Assembly (NCBI GenBank): GCA_019614645.1
Contig: JABWDB010000066.1
Coordinates: 62,001 to 126,000 of the forward strand
Direction: 5' to 3'
Length of the DNA: 64,000 nucleotides
From: Stratiolaelaps scimitus
Lineage: Eukaryota > Arthropoda > Arachnida > Mesostigmata > Laelapidae
The notes under the pieces were generated by a model. It searched no databases and was not told the DNA's origin. It was given only the letters and a program-made list of their open reading frames with translations. A program made the position numbers and the translations under genes. Of this stretch, positions 34,901 through 46,799 are shown piece after piece. Position 1 is the stretch's first letter, and every line of letters starts with the position of its first letter.

Positions 34901-35890
34901 AATGAACATAGCGAGACAATGTGAACAATGAACAACGGACCTGGATGAATGACCGCGGTGTGCACAACTATGATGGGATGACGTTTGTATTTTGCGCAGC
35001 GCACTTACGAAGTGTTTCTGTTGGTCTATAATTGGCTGAACACCCGGCTGTGAACGTGCACGTGCGAGCAGGGCAACGATGTGTCGCCGCCGGGCACATT
35101 AATGAAATGATGTGTGACTCGCTGAAAGCTGTATATCAGTGGGAAACATCGTGGTGCAAAGCTTAAGTTCAACTTCCAGTTATATCAAATTGTGTCATTT
35201 AGTTCGACTAATCGAAATTCGAGCTTGAGGAAGGGAGAAGAGAGACGACGCCAGTATGTATGGAGGAAATATGATGAGGCCTTCCAATGTTGGTGTCTCG
35301 AGTCTTCGTTTAAGGATGGGAAGAAGTGTGATGATGGTTTCTGGTTGATGATAGTTTCCAGGATACTTCCTGCAATGAATACTTCTATCATATAACAAAG
35401 CATTCTCCATGACAATCTAGAAGTAGTCGTCGTGGCCAAATTGTTCAAGGAGAAAAACGATCCTAAACACAAATCGGCATCGAGATTACGGCGACGACAT
35501 AAGATCTCATTGGTCCCCGCACTCAAAAACGCCATAGAAAATATGTGGACTGAAACAAGGTGCTCTAGCTCTAGGGGAGGGACTTATCGAATCTATGCCA
35601 AGGTGGCTAAGCGAAGCAATCAAAGCTAAAGGGTGGAACAGCGCGCCATACAAAAGGAGCACCACGATTGTCGACGAAGACCGTCTGAGCTACCGTTTCT
35701 CGACTTACCATGACATATTTCTGTGGTCACTGAATACATACGACAAGTCTCAATTTTCAATGTCAAATCAAATTCAGCTATGATCACTCTTCCACTTGGT
35801 GTATACGAAAAAAAAACATTATTAGACAACATTTCGAAATGTTAAACCTCATCAATTCAAGAGCAGACGTAAGGACGAGGGACAGGCGTT
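31930..35890. other. Intergenic, no supported gene
   Basis: The interval is A+T-rich with short open frames only. A minus-strand frame at about 31980-32140 reads smoothly but matches nothing I can name and is not framed by splice sites. No RNA gene or larger repeat is seen. Confidence 0.45.
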
Positions 35891-35892
35891 GC

Positions 35893-36290
35893 AAGTCTCA
35901 GTATATGCTCATGGTTATTATTTAGTGCTAGTAGTAGACACAGTAACAGTGAAATGTCATGGTCAATAAATAATACAACGATATTTCTCTTAAAGTTGGT
36001 AGCGATATTACCATTGCTACTTGAAAGTCTCAGTATATGCTCATGGTTATTATTTAGTGCTAGTAGTAGACACAGTAACAGTGAAATGTCATGGTCAATA
36101 AATAATACAACGATATTTCTCTTAAAGTTGGTAGCGATATTACCATTGCTACTTGAAAGTCTCAGTATATGCTCATGGTTATTATTTAGTGCTAGTAGTA
36201 GACACAGTAACAGTGAAATGTCATGGTCAATAAATAATACAACGATATTTCTCTTAAAGTTGGTAGCGATATTACCATTGCTACTTGATC
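35893..36290. repeat. Three tandem copies of a 132-bp unit
   Basis: A unit beginning AAGTCTCAGTATATGCTCAT recurs at about 35893, 36025 and 36157, three times with essentially no differences. Because 132 is a multiple of three, a plus-strand frame stays open through all copies (44 residues per unit, hydrophobic). This is more likely a consequence of the period than a real gene. The near-identity implies recent amplification or an assembly duplication. Confidence 0.95.
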
Positions 36291-36444
36291 AGTTGTGCGC
36301 TAAAAAAATGTAACTAACAATCATAGAGAAAAGTTTAATCAAATTGCAAATTTTCAGAATTTTTGAATATATCTTATTGTTGCAATGCACATTTCACACG
36401 CAGGGATAATCCATTAAATTCAAATTCATTTGCGTTTAATCCAC

Positions 36445-36814
36445 AATCAAAAGTACCTTTTTTTTTTTTTAAGGGGGGGTGTTGGCATGCTAATGCATGC
36501 CAACACCATGGCCGCCCCCCCTTATGGAACTGTTGACGATGTTCAACAGCACCACCCTTCCAGGTATCGCTTATCGCATTCTTCAGTAAAGGGTGGTGAG
36601 ATGTGTACAAGCCCAGCCACGAGCACCACACATCCTCCTCACCGTACGGACATGACGTGGTTAGCTGACTCTCAGCTGCTTCACTTCTCTCTCACTCTCT
36701 CAAGACCAGACTTTCTCTCTATACCTTTGTCCACTTCACGTCTGTGAACAACTACTGTGGTCAATAGGGTGTCTGTAGAAAGCCCCGTGTATGTAAACAT
36801 AATCAAAAGTACCT
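36445..36814 (-). mobile_element. Poly(A) retroposon (SINE-like) with perfect 14-bp target-site duplication
   Basis: AATCAAAAGTACCT occurs at 36445-36458 and again at 36801-36814. Between them is a 342-bp insert whose plus-strand left end is a run of 12 T. On the minus strand it is therefore an element with a 3' poly(A) tail and a 14-bp target-site duplication, the signature of LINE-driven retroposition. The insert has no long frame. It carries two hairpins: a perfect 13-bp palindrome near its 3' end and an ACCACCCTT/AAGGGTGGT pair at about 36551-36599. It also holds an AGCTGACTCTCAGCT palindrome shared with other small repeats here. Confidence 0.85.
36479..36508. repeat. Perfect hairpin, 13-bp arms and 4-base loop
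   Basis: GGTGTTGGCATGC, then TAAT, then GCATGCCAACACC. Flanking runs of G (left) and C (right, after a 7-base interruption) extend the pairing, so the 3' end of the retroposon on the minus strand can form a very stable stem just before its poly(A). Confidence 0.9.
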
Positions 36815-36889
36815 AAAAAATAGTGACTATGGTTGACCATTGTAACAAAATGTCTATTGTTTATTCACCAGATTTGATACGACTAAAGA

Positions 36890-37545
36890 TTAACGCGGGT
36901 GCCCCCACCATACGACGCTACACAAACGACCAGCGAAAAGACCAAACACCACCGCCTGCTCGCTAACCCTGGACCTGTCCACTCCCCTACACCATCTCCC
37001 AAAAAAAAATATCCTCCACCAAATAACACCCCGCCACCCCACCTTCTAACTCACCCCCCTTCCTACACTCTATAACAAGGACCTTTTTCTCCCTCTACCC
37101 ACAATCCACGCCATACCAAACCCTACCATTTTCCACCCCCAACCGGCCCACCACAGCGAAAAAACACCCCTTGCGCCCACATATAATCTTACATAGATAA
37201 GAACACCGCAACCCGGAATTAGACCCCACACCACCCACCCCCCCCTCCCCGCGTGCCACACCCCTCTCTCCACTCCTAACAAACCGCCTTCCGACGCCCT
37301 TAGGTATTAAAAACATACAACCAATGGATTCCCGAATAAAGCGACAACCAGCGACACATCCATCAACCAATTGTACCAGCCATCTCCCTTCCCAATTATC
37401 TGAACAGTGTTCACCTAAAAAAACCCCGACTTAACACCATCTTAGCACCCTCACTAACAATGAACTGTGATAAAAGAAACCTCACAACAACCTATCCACC
37501 AATACGTACTAATGGACGTGCCCTCTGCCTAAACCTGATAAAAGG
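36890..37545. other. Strand-asymmetric A/C-rich block at the 5' side of a Tc1 copy
   Basis: Over about 650 bases the plus strand is nearly devoid of G: 37021-37080 has three G and 37081-37140 has one. It is dominated by C and A. The flanks are of normal composition. At its right edge the sequence becomes recognisable Tc1 transposase (from about 37546), and a weak alignment with the second Tc1 copy seems to continue a little way in. No coding function is claimed. Confidence 0.8.
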
Positions 37546-38300
37546 CATCATGTACGTAAAGAGCCGCGGTACTCCTCAAAGCGCAACTTCGGTGGCGGGA
37601 CCGTTATGGTTTGGGGAGCTTTCACCTCTCTTGGCAGACTCCCACTCGCTGTCATCTCATCTCGAATGAATAGCGAGGACTATCAGCAGATGTTGACCAA
37701 CAACCTACTACCGTTTAGGAGCAGATTTCATCGACTGCCAATTGCTTTCCAACACGATAACGCTTCAATTCACGTCAGCGCTAGTACACGTGCGTAGTTA
37801 GGACGGCATGACATTGAAACCCTAGAGTGGGCATCATGTTCTCCTGATCATAACCCGATGGAGAACCTCTGGAGCATTCTTGTCCGACGAGTATATGCCT
37901 CAACTCAACAGTATACATCCGTTGAAGCATTACGAGAGGCGTTGTTGGAGGCCTGGGGAGCGTCAGCGACCAGATCCTGCTAGATCCTGTTGGTAGTATG
38001 CCAAACCGAGTCTTTAACGTTATACTTAGCAAGGGCGGGCCACAAGGTACTGATTAGCACAAGAAAGCGAGAATTAAGTCACCGAGAACACTCGATAACT
38101 GAGGGTGTTTTATCATTTTACACACCCGAAAGATGACACATTTTATTGTAGCAGGCTGCGTTATATGCGCTGTTCTTTGTGGTGTGTATGTTATTTGACA
38201 CGTACATTAACCTGATGCAGAATAAATTCCTCAAATGTGTGCTCCTTGTAACGATTTGTTGAAATATGGAGGTGCCTTAAGTTTATGCCCAGCACTGTAT
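37546..38300 (+). mobile_element. Tc1/mariner DNA transposon remnant, copy A
   Basis: Plus-strand frames give the catalytic half of a Tc1-type DDE transposase: GGTVMVWGAF, FQHDNASIHVSA (second Asp) and SPDHNPMENLWSIL (Glu). In-frame stops occur (for example after ASTRA). A terminal sequence containing TAACGATTTGTTGAAATAT lies near 38250 and ends in CAGCACTGTATATA. This matches the terminus of copy B at 41.0-42.3 kb. The 5' third is lost in the A/C-rich block. Confidence 0.85.
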
Positions 38301-38685
38301 ATACATATATATTATATATTTAGCAATCATGAAGGTTGCAGTTAAGGGCACACCCCGTCGGGCCGAAATACGCCGTGCAAAAAATAATAGGTTCGCACAA
38401 AGTTCGTCAGGAAAATTGAGGATTTTAAATCGAAAAAGGCAGATATCGTCAGAGCTAGTTGCTTCGTGTAACGTGAGAGTTCCATTGTTGCTAGTATTTC
38501 AGGCCAATCCAACAAGGTAGCGATTGGATTCTTTTTTGCGTTTTCAACTTTGGCTTACAGCTTAAAGCTATACTCTAGCACGTAACAAACTATACAATCT
38601 AGATAGACTCAACAAGACTCTGTTATCATGGATGACTAGAATAGGTTGACAGTGTTGCATTGTTCTTGTTGTCTTTCTTTGGCAG

Positions 38686-38921
38686 AATGTGCTCGGCTGT
38701 CAGTTAAGTTTAAGTTGGCGGTGCTTGCTATATTTCAATATCATGCTCATATCAAGTTTGCAGATTATCTACCCGGCACACCGGAAACATTTTTCACAAT
38801 TCAACGCATCTGCGGGATTGTCTTGACTTCCGTATTGGCTACGTACACTGTGATTGCATCATTAAGTAGTATTCCTCTCGTTAACGAGTGTATGCAACAA
38901 CAAGAAGACAATGAAGAATAA
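38686..38921 (+). CDS. Possible terminal exon of an unrecognised small membrane protein
   Basis: A good acceptor (TTGTCTTTCTTTGGCAG|AATG) opens a frame of 78 residues. It has a basic start (ARLSVKFKLAVLAIF), a hydrophobic helix (ICGIVLTSVLATYTVIASL) and an acidic tail ending EDNEE before TAA. A frame from an ATG at 38329 with a basic product could be its first exon, but the donors I see there do not give the required phase. Family unknown; a chance ORF is possible. Confidence 0.35.
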
Positions 38922-39477
38922 GGCTCATTGATAAAAGCACTCCGGAAGTATATACGGTATATGTAATATATATATATATATATACTATAACTCGTAATTG
39001 AATAATATAATATACCCCCTCATAATCATAAATCATTTGCAATCGTTTGTAATTAGCTACACTCTAGAGAAAGATCTTCGGTAAAGGCGAGCAAAATTCA
39101 GTAAAATCTCTGGACGACAGCATCGATTTCAACGGAGTCGTACCCGAAATGTTCCGCTCAATCGTCTCAGCTGTGGAGGCACTTGGGCAGGATCAGACAA
39201 CGACGACGATTTTTGCTGATTGTTTTCTGTATCTCTGTTACGGGATACGAGTTCCGAGCGTCGCTCCATTCGCGACCTGTGACGCTCACCATTTCGATCA
39301 TAGACGCCCATGACATGTCGTATAGCACCAACGATATAGCGCTTGAATGGATCACTTGATAGATATATCCATAAATAGAGATATATGTATGATATTACTA
39401 TATATTATAATATTCGATGTGTAATAAGATAGTCGGTGTCTATCATTTCTGGTGGCACTCACAGGTTTGAGGTGCCT

Positions 39478-39483
39478 TTTAAT
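39478..39483 (-). terminator. Polyadenylation signal (ATTAAA) of the GASZ-like gene
   Basis: TTTAAT on the plus strand is the common variant ATTAAA on the minus strand, about 30 bases after the TGA at 39513-39515. Confidence 0.5.
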
Positions 39484-39512
39484 AACAAGCTCAGATTAAA
39501 GCGTTGATTGAC

Positions 39513-40986
39513 TCAAAGAAGCGGTTTTCTTGGGAAGAAAAACGCTGTCGCGGTCACTGCACCAACAGAGGCCAAAATGGCCACAAGAAGTGTCGCCAAA
39601 CGGCGTTGACGGTTCCTATCCGGCACTCGGCCGTAGGAGACAACCGAGTACTGTGGATAACCGCTGACAGCCTCAAGATGACGCTGCATTTCGACGCACT
39701 CGATACGAATGGATTCGCTTGCGGACATGAGATGTTTGTGCTGCAAAACAAGAATACAAACAAATCTAATAGTAATCGGACAAAGCCATTATAGCGGGAA
39801 CATTGGATATAGTCTCACTGTATTCTGCTACGAAACCTAAACAGGTATAACGAGAAAGGGTGCAAGATAGTTTTTGTAAATAATGAATATGTACATAGCT
39901 AAGAAACAAAAGATGTGGCATCACTGGCTAATAAGGTATACTAACTAATATACGAGCGGGGTGCGCTTCCGCTAAGAGATGCACTATGCCGAGGCCAACG
40001 GTGTACCGTACAATATGAATTCAGCACGTTTCAGATTGGGGATTCTCTTCCACCGAAATTTCCTCCTGGGCTAAAATCGAAACAAGTTAATATGTTTAGG
40101 AAAACAAGCAAATCCTTAGGGGATAGGAGCCACTTTATTTGGAATATGCTACTAATAATAGCAACAACAGTCTACCTCTTGAAGAATGGCCTCGATTCCT
40201 CCAGTGGCCTGGACGCCTTTTGTCAGTACGGTGTTATCCTTTTTAAGTTGACGCAATATGAATGCCAGTGACGTCCGCATATAGTCCATATGAGACGTCA
40301 GGTTAGCCAGCATGTCTTGCACATCATGACAACTGTTGCCAGAGATCGACAGCGACCGAGAGAGAGCGACAAAGAGAAATGCACAAGGACGCACATGAAT
40401 TGTATTAGACAATAGAAAATCTTCGAAACGTACTAACTTCGTACGTGTTTCTGTTTATAAATAAGACACGCCACTACAAATACCAGCGGAGTACGTACTT
40501 GAGGTTCCTGTCGGCCAATTTAGGCAAGCTGTCCTTCGTCCATGGCTGTCTATGAACTTCCAGTATAGCCGCAAGGAGCTTCTTTCGGGCACCCACCTCG
40601 GCAATGCCCACCCGTTCGAGGTCGTGCTCTTCGAGCAGAAGCAGAGTGTGAAAGTCCACTCGGTTCGCTTCGAGTTGCGGCAGATAGCTCAGCAGGTCAA
40701 GACCAGATAGGAATAGATAGAGATCTGGATTGGCAAGCCCACTGTTTGCCGGGCTGATTTCACTTGTTACGCTATTTGTGTTACTATGATTATTATTCAA
40801 CAAAGCCGGTCTGTCTGCCTGTGCCGTGTGTGTCTTCAGTTTTTCGCGGGTTACAGGCTCCTGAAATTCACGTGCAGATCGGATAAGAACATCAAACATC
40901 TCTTGGCTTACTCAGAACAGAGACAACCGTAAATGCATGAAGGACTCTATTTCAGACGAAGCTCTACGTGAAACATGAGCAATAAA

Positions 40987-41020
<34 letters not shown>

Positions 41021-42318
41021 GTGGTGTTCATAAAATTAAAGCGCTTATATTTCAACAAATCATTACAAAGAGCACACATATGAGGAATTTATTCTGTACC
41101 AGATTAATGTACGTATCAAATATTATACGTACTACAAAAAACAGCGCATATGACGACGTATGCGGCCTGCTACAATGAAATGTCATTTTTAGGGTGTTCA
41201 AAATGATAAGGCACTCTCAGTATCGAGTGCTCCCGCTGAGTTGATTTTTGGTCCCTGTGCGCATTGGTATCGTGTGGCCCCGCCCTTACTATTTAGAACG
41301 TTAAAGATTCGGCTTGGCATACTATTAACGAGATTTAGCAGGATCTGGTGGCTGACACCTCCCCGGGTGTCCAGCAACGCCTCTTTTAGTTCTTCCACGG
41401 ATGTATGCTGTCGATTCGACGCATATACAGAATGCCCCAGAGGTTCTCCATCGGCTTGAGATCCGGACAACATGCTGGCCTGTCTAGGGTCTCAACTTTG
41501 TGCCGTCCTAACAACGCACGTGTAATCGCGCTGACGTGAAATGAGGCGTTATCTTGAGGGAAAACAATGAGCGGTCGATGAAATCTGCGCTTAAACGGTA
41601 GTGTGTTGTCGGTCAGCATCGCCTGATAGTCCTCGCTAATCACTGAGATGAGATGAAAGCGAGTGCGAGTTTGCAAACCATAAGGCTCCCTCCACCGAAA
41701 TTGCGCTTCTAGAAGTACCGCGACTTTCTACGTACATCATGCCAAAAACCGCTAAATCCATCTGACCCGTCCGAATTGAAATTCTTCTCGTCACTGAAGA
41801 CGATCTGAAACAACACAGTACTTTTAAATAGATGTGCACCCTCAGGATACCCTTTAAATAATGTTGCCCCAATATTCAACAATGTCCAGTCTCTGTCCAT
41901 ATGATTGCGAGCGAAGTTTAACTGGGCAGTCATATGGCGTTGTTGAAGACGCGGTCTTGTTTTCATTGCGCCCGTATGATATGCGGATAACGCTTAATTG
42001 TCCTTAAAACTGCTAATCTATGAACCTGAAGTTTTAACGCTTGCTTCACAATGTATGGTCGAATTCGAGTCCAATCGACAGATGTGCATAGCAGTTCGCT
42101 GGCTGACCTTTCGTGGACGTCTTTTCGGACTATACGCATGCCCCGTCATAGGCGGTAGTCTCTGTGGTACGTATGTTATTTAACGTGTACATTAATCTGA
42201 TAATACCTCATATATGTGCTTTTTGTAACGATTTGTTGAAATATAGGGGGATGTCTGAAGTTTATAAACACCACTGTATATATTATTATATATATAGAGT
42301 CGTGTTCATCAACTTTAT

Positions 42319-42360
<42 letters not shown>

Positions 42361-43048
42361 ATATATATATAGGCACGCGATTATTTTTCTTTATATATGT
42401 ATTTAATTTGTCTTAAAGATGTACTCGACAGCCAGTGTCATACCTCAACAACGGTGGCTAGTCTCTGAGACGGTGCAGGTGAGCGAGGCGCTGGGGGTGG
42501 AACCTTTGTGACAGATCGCAGCAAATCCGCTACGACTCTTTTACCATTTACCTAAAATCGATCACCGTGAAAATGAACAACCCTTTCCGATCAGGAGAGC
42601 GTCCGATAGGCATTCAGTAGATGAGGTGTATGAGTTCTTCAAATATGTTTGTGCGTGAACATCTACAACAGTGCGTTTATATAACAATGTTTCAAACGTG
42701 GCCCATTGCAATATGGCAAACCCGAACAGACTTTACTCAAGGAGCAATCAAAGTTTGTCCTAATTAGCAAACGTAAGCCCCAAGTAGTCGCCGTGGAAAT
42801 TTAACAACAACAACAACTCTTTTCTCATACCTCAGCAATATCAAAAGCTGTATGTCCTTTCAGAGTGACCACGTTCGGATCGGCACCGGCTTGAAGAAGT
42901 TGTGAAACGATTCCAGTGTGGCCAGCATACGCAGCTACGCATAGCGCCTGCAGGAAAACAAGATAAGGTAAAACTCTGATCACTGTCATAATAATATCTG
43001 GGAGCAGACAAGCAAATATACTACAACAACAGAAACAACTTAATGTAA

Positions 43049-43087
<39 letters not shown>

Positions 43088-44149
43088 GAAAGAACACAGA
43101 AAATAACTATGTACATTTTCCATCTGCTGGCGAAGATCACAGTGATCTTACCGTCCAATGTCGACTGTCCTTAAAATTGATATCAGCACCGGCCTTGAGC
43201 AGAAACGAGACGATGGCGGATCTGTTTTCGCGCGCAGCAAACATTAGCGGTGTCATTTGGTGTCGCTCGTACGAATTCACATCTGCCCCAGCGGCGACCA
43301 GATACTGCACACAGGCCAATAGTCGGAGTTCACAATCGCGTCGAGAGGCGCAAGCCGCCAGTAGTGCAGTGAACATATCTGCGACGACATAGACTATTAA
43401 TGTCAGGTGTTGTTGCGTGCTATCGGTCTCTTATCTACTCGATTCTAGCTGACAAGAAATTAACGTGAGGAGATATAATTAATATCGATTTGAGTAGAGT
43501 AAACTCTCTCCCTCTGTGTGTGTGTCTCTGTCTCTGTCACTCCAAGTGCATACTTCACCTTTATGGTAAAAGGTATCGGCTCCGTTGTCGAGAAGAAATT
43601 TCGTGATTTCGTCTTCCCCGTACGAGCATGAATACATAAGGGCCGTCCAGCCGCCGCTGAGTATCGAGTTTACGTCGATACCTACGTTTAGACAAAAAAC
43701 CAATATAGTCGTTATGGGTTCTACGACGACTGGCCCGAATTATCCTCATGGTACTGTTTCTGTCTGTAGATAGAAAACAAGGGCAATAGGTGCGACTAAT
43801 TACTCGCATCGATCTGTGCTTGTCGCGCTACAACTGGAGCTAAACACTAACTGCCGCAATTGAAATGGAACGATTTTTCCAGGCTGGCTAGTAGATAATT
43901 ACTTGCTTGCTTATGATTAGTTGCCAATTCGATAGACTAGTACAAATGAGCAATGTTGATTAATAATATACCAGCGAGGTAAAGCTCCTTAATGGTATCC
44001 AAACGACTCTTCATAATGGCCACTCGTACGTCATCGCCAGCAATGCGATGTTTCTGCGATAGGCCTGTCCCACGTGATGGATGCGGCTGGCCTCGTGCAT
44101 TGTCTGAGCCTCGCAGGGGCAATACTTGTGTCGGTGTCGAAGTTCTTTC
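39513..44149 (-). CDS. ASZ1: GASZ/ASZ1-like protein: ankyrin repeats, SAM domain and C-terminal membrane anchor (piRNA pathway)
   Basis: Eight minus-strand exons join in phase: 43972-44149, 43559-43681, 43152-43378, 42831-42947, 42444-42551, 40499-40860, 40176-40332 and 39513-39740. They encode 499 residues to TGA. Four ankyrin repeats follow in order (GGWTALMYSCSYG; MFTALLAACASRR; MTPLMFAARENRSAIVSFLL; ALCVAAYAGHTGIV), with the longer second repeat that also marks human ASZ1. A SAM domain covers about residues 297-355 (DLYLFLSGLDLLSYL; ERVGIAEVGARKKLLAAI). An amphipathic coil comes next, and a final helix at about 472-493 (LATLLVAILASVGAVTATAF) with basic residues on both sides anchors the tail, as in GASZ of the mitochondrial outer membrane. 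Known role: germline scaffold for piRNA biogenesis and transposon silencing. The start codon must lie in an upstream exon. A Tc1 copy sits in the intron between SAM and ankyrin exons. Confidence 0.85.
41020..42280 (-). mobile_element. Tc1/mariner DNA transposon, nearly full-length but inactive, copy B in a GASZ-like intron
   Basis: The ends are inverted repeats of about 100 bases or more: the left reads GTGGTGTTCATAAA...ATTTCAACAAATCATTACAA and the right, reversed, GTGGTGTTTATAAA...ATTTCAACAAATCGTTACAA. Both are flanked by TATATA, fitting a TA target. The minus strand encodes a transposase with FPQDNASFHVSA and DLKPMENLWGIL. The spacing between that Asp and Glu is 34 residues, the DD34E signature of Tc1. 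The N-terminal half is frame-shifted (for example around 41700-41970). It was inserted antisense to nothing else; its transposase runs in the same direction as the host gene. Confidence 0.9.
42320..42372. repeat. (AT)n microsatellite beside the Tc1 copy
   Basis: An AT run of about 50 bases with one AATA slip lies 40 bases outside the right inverted repeat of Tc1 copy B, within the same intron. Confidence 0.9.
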
Positions 44150-44595
44150 CTGCGGGTGCGAGGTGACTCGGTTAGTTTCCCGAATAGCCTATTAATACAT
44201 TTAAAGATCGGGTTGTACAATCAAGAAGGGTCGAACGAAATCTTATGAAAATGCTGATGCGGACTGGTGTCATCATTTACAACCGCAGAAGTCCATCGCC
44301 CATAGATCGACATCTACCATGGCGAAATAATGAAGGGTCAATTAACATCAACTTATGTACGTGATTACGTCTAGCTGATTTGAAATGAGAATTTGTATGT
44401 AGACATTCGTTTTAGTCAACGTATCGTTTCTAAAATAGAGCGAATTTATAGAGGTATTCTACAGCTATACTTTCAGCAATTTCATTCTATATACAAGTGG
44501 ATATGTGTACTAAAGTGTGCGATTGCTTAATAAAAACAAGGTCAAGTGTAAACAAACATTAGATATCACCAAAAACAAATATACACATACGCCAC

Positions 44596-46750
44596 CTTCT
44601 TTCTATGAATCTTTTGATCTGACTCGCTCAGTTCCTCCCTTATGTGCCAGATCTCAGCACTAAACCTTAGAGTGTTGCTATAAGGAGCTCTGTCTGGGCC
44701 ACCATTGTTTATTTTTTAGCCGGTCGTAACTGGCAAGAATCTACTTTTGCGACAAGACAATAAAAGTCAAAGATCGAGAGACCGAAATATTCTTTTGCAT
44801 TTGATCAGAAATCAGGATTTGATCAGAAATCATATGTTCTTCAAGTGAAGCAATCAGAGACGATCACCACTGAATGACCATCAACGGACACACTTCTCTC
44901 TATAACTCCCCGCAATAGGGTCCATCCCATCGAACCCATTGTGTGACAGGCACTATTGGCGAGCATCGACAATAATAATAATAATATCGTAATAACATAC
45001 AAGATATTCGAATCGTCGAAGCTAGGAAAAGGTTGTCCGCCGTTCGCTAAGCATGGGAGGGAAGCGGTTAACGTCACGGAGTCCATGAGTAGGCTCATGA
45101 GTGCCAGACCACCCTCCCGAGCATTTACCGATGGCTACGAAGAGACTACGCCATACGGGTGTACCGCAAGAAAATGCCATGAGCCAATGGTTAGTGTCTA
45201 AGAGACGGAAGACCGCACACGCCAACTCCACCCTAAGCAGAGTGCCGACATGCACCAGCTTATAATGATGTCTTGGTGGTATAAGGGCGCCTTCCATATA
45301 TAAGCAACAACCTTGGATCGGAACTGTAGTGCGGATGTGCTCGTTGGCAGGGCGCTTCTAAGCAGCAATGACAACGAGGCAACTCAAAGGCCTACCATAT
45401 ATATATATATATATATATATATAGTCCTGGTCTCGATATAGACACTATGCATATGTAGCAACGGACAGATATGCTTCATTCAATGGGCCCAAAACGTTTT
45501 TACCGCGCAGAGTAGAACACATCTTAAGTATTTACGCCCAAATATATTCGATCCAAAGGCAACCCAATGCATTTTCCCCACTAGAATGTACATGGCCAGT
45601 TATTGTAAAATACCTAGACATTTTCAATAAAGAGCAACGCTTAACTAATACATTCGCTCGTGACGAAGATCTGTCTCTTATACGAAGTGAAACTCCTCCA
45701 GTTCGAATACAACTACTATGAGTCAGTGTATGAGAAGATTCGTCACACCTACTATTATATTGCAAGATATTGCGCCCCGAAGAGCGCGGTCAGCACACAA
45801 TGGCCATAGGCAACCAACAAGATCTAAAATTGTGGTATTGTTATAAAAAAAAGTCTTATTGGTATTCTGAAAACATACATACTTTAACATATTTCTCTTA
45901 AACATTTCGGTCAGTGCACTAGCATCGGCAGAGATGTTCACCGACAAAGATAGCTGGTGAAAACGTAGGTGCGTCTCGTAAGAACGACTCTGATTGGTCT
46001 TTGAAGCAGAACTGGTAGCACAAAGGCTTGTCGTAGAAGCGGACACGAGAGGAAACTATGGAAAATTAGTGGTAGATACTAATTAAATTTAACGAACTGG
46101 AAACTATTCCAAGTGTGATCAATTCCTATCACATTTCGTTTGAAGTATAGCGGCTATATATTAGTAAGAAAATAAAATCCATTATACAAACATATTGCAC
46201 ACAGGTATCGTCGCAGGCTATTAAAATAAGAGTGTGTGAATCACTAATAACATTAAGTTCATCTATACTTTCTGGTGTCCCCAGGTCCAGTTTTCATTTG
46301 GCTAGTGTATATAAGGAGTTCCCACCTGAGGATTTCCCATAGACATAACAGACAAAGCTATTGATAGCACGTTCTGCTACACGGTTTAGAAGCGAACTAC
46401 AAGTATTGCTAAGTGGCTGTACCATAAAAAACAGTTCGTGGTGCCTATGAGCAAACTAAAGTCTAGCTTCGGCCTGAAGATGATCCCTCTCTGCTACTCG
46501 CTAATTAGCCCAATTGAGCTAAACGCTTATCTTAAAAATAATGCTGGTGGACAAAATAGTTTTGTGTGCCAAGATTTTACTGACGATGCGAATCACAGGC
46601 GATGCTACAAAAACAAATCGTTCCACAGTACAATGTTTCGTCATCGTAATTGGGTTTGAAATAATCACATATCTTCTTATCTAATCAAACCATTGTACCA
46701 TTATATAATCTATAAGCTACTCTGAGCTATACGCTATACGTCATACGCAG

Positions 46751-46799
<49 letters not shown>

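Noticed and set aside
35893..36290. CRISPR-like array
   Set aside because: The three 132-bp units are contiguous with no unique spacers, and the sequence is eukaryotic.
35954..36313. 119-residue repetitive hydrophobic ORF
   Set aside because: The open frame follows from a tandem unit of 132 bp (divisible by three); no start context, splice site or homology supports a gene.
37070..37370. Minus-strand Gly/Trp/Val-rich ORFs
   Set aside because: They are by-products of the A/C-rich composition of this block, which removes stop codons on the opposite strand.
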